A stretch of 64,000 bases of DNA. Source: Tausonia pullulans. Its lineage: Eukaryota > Basidiomycota > Tremellomycetes > Cystofilobasidiales > Mrakiaceae. Numbering within the stretch: the first letter of the stretch is position 1; every line of letters starts with the position of its first letter. The notes beneath the pieces were generated by a model that searched no databases, had not been told where the DNA came from, and saw nothing but the letters and a program-made list of their open reading frames with translations. Location of the stretch: NCBI GenBank assembly GCA_951802195.1, contig OX637622.1:496001-560000 (forward strand), read 5' to 3'. A program made the position numbers and the translations under genes. This document shows, one piece after another, positions 23,601-32,688 of this stretch.

Positions 23601-24551
23601 AGCTGATGATGATCGGTTGTGGGTACACAGAGCTTCCCATGGCTCCGAGCATGAAGGTCTGTCCACCGTGAAGTCAGCGAAATTACCCCGCCCGCTGACG
23701 GCTGTCTGCTCCAGATCTACTGCATGTACGGGCACGGCAAGGAGACCGAGCGCTCTTACTGGTACGTCAAGGGCAAATACGAGCAGGGCGACTCCAACTC
23801 CGAGGGCGATCAGGTCTACGTTCGTTTCCTTTCCCTCTGTCCCTTTCTTCCACTCTTCCTCACTCGCTCACGCCCTTTTCCTGCTACTCTAGGCTGGCGA
23901 TCTCATCGACAACACCACCCTCTCCTCACACCACGCCGTCCACCCGCGCAATCCGCTCAACTTTCCCCTCTCTCGCGACCTCTGGATCGACTCGCTCGTC
24001 AATCTCCCATCCGCGGTCCCTGCCATCCGCTCCGGAGTCAAATTCGGCGAAGGCGACGGCACGGTCCCGCTCTTGAGTCTTGGAGCGATGTGCGTCGAAG
24101 GTTGGAAGAGGGAAGAGTGGAACCCGGCGGGGATCAAGGTCGTCACAAGGGAGCAGAACCATCGACCCGAGGCTCTCGATCTCAGGGGTGGCGCGACGAC
24201 GGGTGAGTTTTGCCCTTGAAGTGATGATGGTGGAAACAACAGAATGCTGAGCTGCGACATGCTAGGCGACCACATCGATATCCTTGGGTCCAAGATGGTC
24301 AACGAGGCCGTCGGCCGGATCGGTGCGTCCACTGCAGTTCCCCTCGTCGCCTTTCTCTCTACTCTAACGCCATTTCCACCGCAGCTGCCGGCCGCGGCGA
24401 CGAGCTTGAAGACCACTTCGTCTCCGACATCAAGCGCTACACGGAGCGCATGGACTGGGATCGGATTTTCACTAACGACGATTTGGCGTCCGTCTCCGCG
24501 ACGAACGTGAAGCTCAAGCTGAGGAAGGTCTGGCGGAACGTCGTGGGTTGA
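20661..24551 (+). CDS. LRO1: Phospholipid:diacylglycerol acyltransferase (PDAT)
   Basis: Makes triacylglycerol by moving an acyl chain from phospholipid to diacylglycerol, independent of acyl-CoA; an ER enzyme of the LCAT family. A basic N-terminal tail (RSRSKKKKKAKDERGR) precedes one membrane segment (FLFPLGLLLGGVLAFVLV); the catalytic domain is lumenal. Motifs in order: HPVILVPGIVSTGLESW, RLWGSTSM, DPVTGLDPEGHKVRAAQG, YDWRLSYWNLEERDGYFSQL, the nucleophile elbow VGHSMGATIIV, then YFMKWVEAEGPHFGNGGPTW, FVNIAGPLLGVAKA, the Asp block FGEGDGTVPLLSLG and the His block DHIDILG. The Ser-Asp-His triad is intact. It ends KLRKVWRNVVG with TGA at 24549-24551. Two residues, Tyr-Phe, after the nucleophile elbow depend on a 5-nt micro-exon at 22701-22705. 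Symbol by analogy with yeast. Confidence 0.95.
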
Positions 24552-25609
24552 GGTGTGAAGCCTACTATGGGCGAGATGATATCATGAGCGAAGGAGCCAC
24601 GCTGGCTGCTCGCGATCGGAGGCTGGTGAACGGATGGTTGGGTGGAGGGGAGAGAACGCAAGCTGGCAGGTATGGAGGCTGAACTTCGCGCGCACCGTTG
24701 GCTGGTTGACCCGGAAGTCGGATGGCGGGCGAGAAGAAGCAGGGTTTCGCGGTATAGAGTTTGTCGAATTGTTTTTCTTGTCTCTGCACAAAGGTTCATC
24801 TTATCGTTGATGATGGGATCAAGCTCAATGTCAGCCTCAGCCGTAGGGATCACGAGCTCACGGAACCCCTGCCTCAGGGTCTCTGTGATACGTCACTACT
24901 GTGTCCCACGGAGGCCCTCCTTCTCTCTCACAGGGGGAAGGCAGCGGCAGGCCCAGACTAGTCTAGAAATCTTAGTTTCGCCGTCTCGGTAACGATGGGA
25001 ATTCCAGCATTCGCGCCAAATCGGTCATTTTCGTCTCGTGACGAGATGGTCCACAACAGTCTGGCCCTTTTCTCCGCCCAGCTAGGATAGCTCAGACGCC
25101 GGTTGCCACTCCCTCCTCCCATGTAACCCCGGCGCCCATCAGCGAGGTCCCTGTTTCCCAGCAAGGGGGAAGGAAGCCAGCCAGCTTCCCCGCAGTTCTT
25201 CCCTGATCGCGGGCGAGTTTCATCACCAGCTGCTATCGAAGTTCGCCCATCTTCGGCTTACTTGCCTCATTATTGTCACTAAGGTCTCCTCATCGAACTC
25301 AAATCACCCCTCACTAAGCAAGTGGGGATTAAACTAAGATCGAATATAGATCGACGAACCTTTAAAGCGCACAGGGCGAAGATCGCTGCCAGGTCAGTCC
25401 ATCCCAACTCTCTCCCACTTAGGATCCGGGGCTTGTTAAGCATGAGCTTCAACCTGGGCGCTCTCTGAAACGAATCGTCTCCTGGTGAGCGATTCACCTG
25501 GTCTCTCGATCCTACTATAGTCCTTCTGCTGATTTCTCCGGCCAGCCGATGATTCGCCGGCGACGCCAGTCCAAGGCGACGTAGCCCAAGGATCGGCCCG
25601 GTGCTTGAA

Positions 25610-25630
25610 GCCCAAGCCCGTGGCTTGGGC
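25610..25630. repeat. Inverted repeat, 9-bp arms, 3-base spacer
   Basis: GCCCAAGCC and GGCTTGGGC flank CGT, about 500 bases upstream of the GH5 start. Its inner half-sites CAAGCC and GGCTTG also occur in the palindrome at 20297-20316, with a spacer of 3 instead of 6 bases. Confidence 0.85.
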
Positions 25631-25819
25631 GGTGGTCTGGAACGTGGCCGGGAGAGGCCTTCTGACAAGAAGTTCCGTGGCCGTGATACCCTTAGCAGAC
25701 CAGCCTGCCTCCCTTGCCGCGAAGATTGGCCGATGGGGGAGGGGAGGCTTTCAGCCCACTTACAAGACACTTAGGAACTTTGCGCTTGCATCTTGAGCTT
25801 CGGTATGAACACTATTTAG

Positions 25820-25843
25820 GGCGGGGGGGCAGGGGGGGGGGGG
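25820..25843. promoter_or_regulatory. G-run cluster with GCGGGG, possible carbon-repressor site
   Basis: The stretch reads GCGGGGGGGCA followed by a run of about 12 G. GCGGGG fits the SYGGRG site of CreA/Mig1-type zinc-finger repressors, which commonly silence cellulase genes on glucose. The match is short and G runs are frequent in this window, so this is a weak inference. It lies about 300 bases before the GH5 start. Confidence 0.3.
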
Positions 25844-26057
25844 ATGACCCTTCTCCACTTTTTTTTGCCACAAAGCTCCGAAGGTGGCGGGCTGATCGCT
25901 TAGGCTTGCAGCCCTCTAGTCCGTTCCGAGCTAAGCCTGAGATGGGACCGGACTCGGTCGTACTCGCCGGGCTTAGACGAGGTCTGATGGGCGCACACTT
26001 TCGTTTCAGCTCTGTCAAAAAGAGAGCCACCTTCCTCTGAACGGCCGATCCAGTTCC

Positions 26058-26074
26058 GTCTCTTATAAAGAGAC
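26058..26074 (+). promoter_or_regulatory. TATA box inside a 17-bp palindrome (GH5 gene)
   Basis: GTCTCTT and AAGAGAC flank ATA, giving a perfect inverted repeat with TATAAA at 26064-26069. The GH5 ATG follows 68 bases after the start of the TATA box, a usual distance for a core promoter with a short leader. Confidence 0.75.
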
Positions 26075-26131
26075 TCCTTTGTTCTTTCCGGTCGACCATC
26101 ACACCTCATCTCCTCGCCCTTCCTCTCCAGC

Positions 26132-28361
26132 ATGCTCGTCGTCCAAGTCCTCTCCCTTCTCGCGGCTTCGCTCGTTGTCTCGGCTCACCCCCGCCCCGCT
26201 AAGAGGGCCCTTCCTCTCCTCGGAGGAGTCAATGGTATGTTTCTCTAGCCCTGTCAGCCCCCTGATATCTATAGACAATTCAAGCTGACCGATGGTCTCT
26301 TGCTCGACAGTCGCCGGTCTTGACTTCGGCATGGATACCAAGTGAGTCATGGCACCACCTCGATCTCCGACCCTGTGATGGCGGCTCAACTTTTCATCAT
26401 CGTATCTTCGCCAGTGGCCAGAACAACAACGTATATGTCCCTCCCCCGGTCGCACAAAGTCAGTGCTTCTTTCAGAGCCTGCGGACGAACGAGTTCATTC
26501 TCCTGACACATTATCCCCAGTCAGCCACTTCTCCAAGCTTGGCGCCAACCTCTTCCGCATCCCCTTCGGCTGGCAGTACCTGACTGGTACCTCCGGTGGA
26601 AATATCATTGACTCATTCTTGTACGTCGGACTTCGAAGCTGCCTACCTGCATCTCTCTCGCTGATCACGTCGCTCGACTGCTCAGCCAAATCCTCGACAC
26701 CCCTGTCCAGGCTGCGCTGAACGCCTCACCCAGCACATACGTCATTCTTGACATGCACAACTATGGTGATTCTTCTAATGATCCCCCTCAGCATCCTGTA
26801 CACAGACTGACACTGATCCCGCTTTCTCCTACCAGCCCGCTTTAAGGGCTTGAAGATCGGCACCCAAGTCTCCGGGGCTGACGTACGATGTCCCTTTCTC
26901 CAACATTCTCTTATTCATCCAACAACTGACACCCGATTCCTTCTCTCTCTCCAGTTCGCTAATACCTGGGGCCAGCTCGCGGCCAAATACAAGTCCAATC
27001 CGCGTGTCATGTTCGGTCTCGTCAACGAGCCTCGTGGGTTCTCTCTCTTGCTCTTGTGCTTGACAGATCTTGTGTTCCTGAATAGTTTCTCTCTTTTCCC
27101 TTAGATGATCTCTCCGACTCGGAGTTCGCCGCTTTTGTCTCGGCAATGCAGCTTGCTGTCAACGCCATCCGCAGTGCGGGTGCCACAAGCCAGTACATCC
27201 TCCTTCCCGGAAACGACTGGGACCACCCCAACGAACTCATAGTCAGTCGGTCTCATTATCACTCTCTGAAAACCTCGTTTGACTTTGCCACGACTACTAC
27301 AGAACAAATGGGGCGATGTCCTCATCAATGGCGTCACTGATCCCAACGGCGGTTCGTCCCTGCTCCTCATCGACGCCCACCAATACCTCGACGCCGATGG
27401 TTCGGGCACCGGCAACTACTGCACTACCGACAACGTTGACCTGGTTCGTCTTTGTTTCGTCTCCACATGGCCCTCTTTGTTCCCAAGGCACGACGCTGAC
27501 CTCTGCATCGGCGGCCACTAGTTCAAGAGGTTCGCCGCTTGGCTCAAAACCAAGAACCGCCAGGCGATCGTCACCGAGACCGGCGCTGCGTGGCAGAACG
27601 CTGACTGCGTCACCAAGATGAACGCGCAGCTGGCTTACATTCGGAGCGTTCCTGAGCAAATCGTCGGCTTCACTGCTTGGTCGGTAAGTATAAGGTCGTA
27701 CCGTGGTCCATGCGCCGAGCTGGCCTGATGAACCACTGGTCCTCTTCCACATCAGGCCGGTGCTTTCGATCCGGACTATGTTCTCAGCCTTGTCCCCGAC
27801 GCCAACGGCAACGACAACGCAATGGTCAAGGGCGCACTCGTTCCCAATTTCCCGGGCGCTAACGCGTGAGTTTTTTTTTGTTCCAAGAGCGAGACGAAGT
27901 CGGCCACCTCCTGACGACGCTCGCGCATCCATCCCCGCAGTCCTATCATCTCTACTTCCTCTGCCCCTGTCACTCCTTCAGCCACCCCCGTCAGCACAAG
28001 CAGGCCCCCTGTCGTCACCACCGCCAGCTCTATCTCGACCAGCAATCCCCCCCTCACTTCTTCTACGTCCGCTGTGAGTCCTGGATTTGCTCACCTAATT
28101 TGACGCAAAGAGGTGGCCGTTTACTCTTTTCTCATTCTTTCCCTCCCTCTCTCACCTTCTCTTCAGCCGTCGACTGGGACTGCTGGTCCTTGGGGACAGT
28201 GCGGCGGAACTGGCTGGACCGGCCCTACGGTAAGCTCCCACCAAGCCTCAGACCAGCTAGGCCTCGATGTACTGACCATCTCTCTCTCACACTCCTAGAC
28301 CTGCACTACTGGATGGACCTGCAAGGTCTCGAACCAGTGGTACTCTCAGTGTCTCCAGTAA
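26132..28361 (+). CDS. GH5 endoglucanase with C-terminal CBM1
   Basis: Secreted endo-beta-1,4-glucanase (cellulase). A signal peptide is clear (MLVVQVLSLLAASLVVSAHP), followed by a KR pair that may be a Kex2 site. The GH5 domain shows GVNVAGLDFG, LGANLFRIPFGWQYL, YVILDMHNYARF, VMFGLVNEPHDL with the acid/base Glu in NEP, LLIDAHQYLDADGSG, and AIVTETGAAWQNADC with the nucleophile Glu in TETG. A Ser/Thr/Pro linker follows (STSSAPVTPSATPVSTSRPP). The C-terminal CBM1 is complete: WGQCGGTGWTGPTTC, then TTGWTCKVSNQWYSQCLQ with the cysteines and aromatic residues that bind cellulose. Stop TAA is at 28359-28361. The gene has about a dozen short introns. The start is the first ATG after the TATA box and begins the signal peptide. 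No cellulose-related neighbour was seen. Confidence 0.95.
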
Positions 28362-28789
28362 ACCACTCTCTCTTTCTCCCTCGCCATCGAGTCAGTCGTC
28401 CACTGGACGAGCTAAGGTTACTCGAGCGGTTGTCGTTCCTTTCTTCACTCTCCCCCTCTCCCCTGTCCAGTGTCCCTTTTTGTGAAATCGGTCTTATCCT
28501 CTGATCTGGCCTCTCTTGATACACGATTGAAGCCTTTTTTTTTTAAATTTACGTTGAGCATCGCTTGAGGCCTCTGGCAATCGGGGACAACATGCCCCCA
28601 TACCGTGCGAGATAGCCTGCAAAGTGCGCCTGGCACGTGAAGACAAGCAAAGTAAGGGGCCATGAGGATGAAGCCGGGGTGCTCTCTCGCCTCGGCGGGA
28701 ACCAGCGTGATGGAGAGACAAGATGCGCACATGAGGGCCCTCGAACCTCCCCCATCGCTTTGGGATCCTCCGCCCCAATCGAGATCCTG

Positions 28790-28817
28790 TCTGAGGTCTA
28801 CTTTCTGAGGTCTACTT
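28790..28817. repeat. Tandem pair of a 14-bp unit
   Basis: TCTGAGGTCTACTT occurs twice in perfect tandem. A simple local duplication, with no assigned role. Confidence 0.85.
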
Positions 28818-29477
28818 CCTCTCGATCCAGTTCATGCTAGCGCGCGCGCGGGCAAGCAACCCAGTCCTTGCCTGCAGTGAGGCGAGAAACTCAGCCCGCC
28901 GGCCAAATCGCCCCTCGACCGTTCAGAATGAGCCGAACAAGCTTTCCTCCCGACCACACCCGAATCCAGCGTTCCGTCGGGCGTCCATTAGGCACGCACG
29001 ATGAGCGTTCGCGCTATCGGCCGTCTCTCGTCGATCGCTCGCTCGCCCGCGCCCGTCTGCCATCGCGCGGTCCTTTGTGTTTGTCTATCTCTCGATCTAT
29101 CCTTAACGCCCTCGCACGCAACAGATATCCTCTCTCCGACGGCCAACCTTAGCTAATATAACGTTTGAGAAAGAGGGATGTCTTTGCTGTCATTCAACGG
29201 AGCGTGTAAAAGCGTAAGGCTCAAGGAAGGGGAAGGAATTGCACGACAAGCCAGAGACATAGATATCCATGTCCATCAAAGAAATGCCCCCGCCACAATA
29301 CTGGGTCAGATGTTTAGTGCAGTTCTGGAGATGCGAAAAGACCCGCAGATCAGGTGCTGCTTGGCTCTCGAGGAACGGGAACGGGATCATTTATCGGTGG
29401 CGGATTGACGCCATGCGTTCCTGCCTAGCGGTCTGTGTCGGCCATACCTCCTACCCGTCCAAGGATGCTCGCGGTCC

Positions 29478-29563
29478 ATTTATCTATTGCCCGATGGTGG
29501 CGGTGATGACGCCCAGCAGCCGGACGTGGACCTGCGACCGGTGCGCCGGTCCGATAGATAAAT
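29478..29563. repeat. Short inverted repeat flanking a GC-rich core
   Basis: ATTTATCTAT at 29478-29487 is the exact reverse complement of ATAGATAAAT at 29554-29563. Both arms follow a GGTCC. The 66-base spacer is GC-rich. It could be a tiny MITE-like element or chance; no target-site duplication was identified. Confidence 0.5.
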
Positions 29564-30587
29564 AATGAAAGGGTTGTCGGTTCTCTGCGGATCTGTCCTG
29601 AGTGCAGGCTTGCTTGGTCCAATGTTCGTCCCCGTTTCACAAAAACGGGAGGATGGCGAGCTCTCTGTTCACACTCGACCTTTTCAGTTCCTTTGAGGCA
29701 GAAATAAATTTCGGTCGTTCGGGTGGGGACACAAATGCAGCTACGAGACATGGGCGGCAAGGCGTGTTCGACGCCAGCCGTGCACGCAGAATTCGACGGG
29801 AGGGTCGGCGGCCGTTCGTCATTCACACGCACACGGTCGGCTCGCGTTGTTGTTCGATCCATGACGTCGGGAAGAGCAGAAACGGAGTTCGGACGGAAAT
29901 TGAAGACATTTACTGATGAATGAGTTGTATATACACGAGCTCAATAGCGAGTGGAGTGAGCTGATGGGTCAGGTGTTCTCTTATAAATGAGACAGGTGTT
30001 ATATGCGACAGACGTCATGGCTTACTGGCTTACGTTATGTTGACTGACGTATCAAGTTGTATCGCATCATGGCTCAGGCGCGCGCGTCGCAATTCAGCTT
30101 GCCAGCTCAGCCCACCTCAGCTCAAGATAAGCTCGGTCCCTCGACGCAAACGGACAAGGATACACATAACCGGCAGGGCCCAGTCATCCTTTCCTCTCCA
30201 TAGAGGAGGCATCCGTTAGCCTGAAGTGGGAAAATCCAGAAGCGCAGTCTCTAGCTGTGAACACACCAAGCTAGTCATTTGCCGGGTCGCCGCCTTGTTC
30301 CCCCACTTGACTTCCAATTTCGGACAATGCTGAGGTGGCCCGCGAGAGAGAGCTCCCCCCGCACCGTCGAGAGAACGTCTCGTTTTGCTGAGCAAGCAAG
30401 AAGTGGAGGGCAAAAGCTCGCTGTGTCAGATGCGGAAAGTCTTGTGCCCCGCGCAGGCCCCACTCGCCCGGCCCATCCCCCCTGTCGCCGCCCCCCCCGC
30501 TACCTTCCACACTGTCACACACCCACAGGCCTTGCTGCTGCTCCTCAGTTTATACTCCCGTTTCCCGAAAGAGTCGAGTCGAGCGAT

Positions 30588-30665
30588 CTGAGCCGGATTT
30601 GGGGGGTTGAGCGGGCTGAGCCGGATGCGGGGGCGAGTGAGCTGAGCCGAACGTTGGGGGGGGGG
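30588..30665. repeat. Degenerate tandem repeat, about 27-bp unit
   Basis: CTGAGCCG recurs at 30588, 30616 and 30642, each time followed within about 5 bases by a run of G. The unit length is 28 then 26 bases. The role is unknown. Confidence 0.65.
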
Positions 30666-31199
30666 ATGGGAGGGACAAGCAAGAGTCTGGTTGGTGGGCG
30701 GTTGTTCTGCAAGCCTTGGCTCCTCCATAGCCGTCCCAAGCCCCGCACCGCCACAGTGTTGAAGGGCAGTGAGCGGATTAAAAAGTAGACTTTTTTGATT
30801 CCTTTAAGAGGCTGATTGGACAGCAGAGAGGGCAAGACATTGGTCGATGGGCAGGCGAAGAGAAGATCGATTGTACGAACGGCACAATGATCAGTTGCAC
30901 AGGGAAACTTTCTGAGCGGAGCATCTGGTACCAAAGCGAGTCATTCTTCGTGAAGAGGGAACGAAGTTTTGTAGCAAACAATGCGTATCCGCGTGAGTGA
31001 GAAGGAGATACAGAGGTGGATGTACGGGAAAGAGGCTTGAGAAGAAAGGGCGGAAGGGGGGGGGGGGTTTAATGAGTGGGTGTATTGGGACAAATGCGTA
31101 GGGTAGTATAGAAGCGAAAATACAGTGCGAGCAGATGGAAGGTGAATGTGGGAGAAAGCGAAAAAGAGCGGGAGAGAAGAAGAAGGAAAGGCCAGCCTC

Positions 31200-32688
31200 T
31201 CAAGCAACGACCGGTGCGTTGGCCCACTCGGACTCGTCGTCGTCGCCGACGGCACGAACGGTGACGGCCGTCTCGACGGGCTTGTAGGATGAGGCTGACC
31301 GGGAGGGGACGGCAACAACCCGAGAGGTGCCGTTGGGCGGGGTAGTGCATGTCGAGCCGAGCGAAGACGCCGGCGAAGACGAGTTGGACGGGCCCACAGA
31401 GGAAAAGGCCGTCGAGGATGAGTAAGGGTGATACGCCGAGATATGGATCGGCGAGCACGGCGGCGAGGGGTAGGCCGTCGTCAAGCCGTGTGCGTGGACG
31501 TGAGAGGGTTCCGGGGCGGACGTCTGAGAGGGCGAAACGTAGGACGGGGAGGAAGGGCGGGAGATAGAGGGGCCGGCCGAGGCGGCGGCGATGGCGAAAG
31601 CAGAGGGCGAGTAAGAGTGGGCAATGGTCTGACGGAGGGCGTCAATCTCCGGGCGGGAGACGTGGACGTTCCAGTCGAGATAACCGAGCATCCTGAGAGA
31701 ACGAAGGTCAGTTCCTGTTGGGACGACGATATGGTGGGCAGGTCGAGTTGAACGACCTGGGAATCGACTACTCACTCTCTCTCCATCTGGTTGATTTCCT
31801 TGAGGGCAAACATGCCCTGGGCGACGATGGCCCACGACTTGTTGGAATAGGTATCGTCGCAGAGGATTTTGGAAGCCCTAGAGAGCGAAATTGACACAGG
31901 CGGCGGTATCAGAGGCTGCACGCGTAACAAGTTCCCGTGCCGAGGGACACCTGAATGAGAAATGCTCACATCATGAAGGCCGAGATGAAGAGCCGGTGGC
32001 CTGAGGAGCCCCTGGCAGCCGGAAAGCGAGCCTTGAGTCGCGAGAGGAGGAGGAGGGAGGCGACGGTGACGGGCTCAGGAAGCCGAGTCCGGTGAAGGGC
32101 GTAGGCGATGAAGTGGGCGAGCGTCGGCTGAGGGCCGCCCGTGGGCGGGGGAATATTGGGGCAGGCGAAGAGGGCGGTGATCTGAGAAGGGCAGAACGAG
32201 GAGATTGAACGGTCAGTTCCGCGCCGAGAGGGGTAGAAGATGGCAAGCTCCGAAGGAAGAGAGCGGAGACGGAAGGAAGGGAAGGAAGGAAGGAAAGAAA
32301 GGCAGGGAAGGAAGGGAAGGCAACAAATGGCAAGAGAGTAGTGGTGCCAGCGAGAACCGGCGCAAGTCCGGAGGAGCCGCGCGGTAGACCCGGCCCGCTA
32401 GCCATGCGCACGCCCCCAGCACGCACCCCATACACACACAAGCAAAGAGAAGCAGATGGGAAATGGAGTATAGAGAGCAAAAGAGGGAGAGAAAATAAGA
32501 CTCACAAAGTTGGCGGCAGACTTGGCCGTCTCGCGGTGGCCGTAGTAAGGGTCCACTGGGCTGGAGGCAGTAGCAGCCGCGGACGACGACGACGCCCGCT
32601 CGGAGCTCGCACGGGATGACCGCTTGGAGCGCACCGACGCCGAATTGGGCGAAGGAGAGCGGGAAGAGGAAGCGACGGCGGAGGGCAT
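31200..32688 (-). CDS. PHO80/PCL-type cyclin
   Basis: Cyclin of the Pho80/Pcl family, expected to bind a Pho85-like kinase and act in phosphate or cell-cycle signalling. The ATG at 32686-32688 starts MPSAVASSSRSPSPNS, a Ser-rich disordered head. The cyclin box runs over three or four exons: VDPYYGHRETAKSAANF, then ITALFACPNIPPPTGGPQPT and LAHFIAYALHRTRLP, VTVASLLLLSRLKARFP, HRLFISAFMMASKILCDDTY, SNKSWAIVAQGMFALKEINQ and MEREMLGYLDWNVHVSRPE. The blocks ASKILCDDTYSNKSWA and EMLGYLDWNV are typical. The C-terminal tail is rich in Ser, Pro and Thr and ends NAPVVA, with TGA at 31200-31202. The gene has few introns for this window. Which of Pho80 and the Pcls it matches cannot be told here. Confidence 0.88.

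Larger units (their letters stand above)
24552..26131. other. Intergenic and cellulase upstream region
   Basis: About 1.6 kb with no supported gene. It holds the PDAT 3' UTR and the promoter of the GH5 gene. Items seen: a 13-bp palindrome (TCTCGTGACGAGA, near 25034), a 21-bp inverted repeat at 25610-25630, long G runs at 25820-25843, and a TATA box inside a palindrome at 26058-26074. Confidence 0.5.
28362..31199. other. Long intergenic region, no supported gene
   Basis: About 2.8 kb between convergent genes (GH5 and cyclin). Short open frames occur (for example plus 29178-29408) but none has a recognised domain. Small repeats are present: a 14-bp tandem pair at 28790-28817, a 10-bp inverted repeat at 29478-29563 and a degenerate three-copy repeat at 30588-30665. 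Confidence 0.45.

Noticed and set aside
25070-25110. Bases resembling a tRNA D-arm (ATAGCTCAG)
   Set aside because: No matching T-arm, anticodon stem or acceptor pairing nearby.
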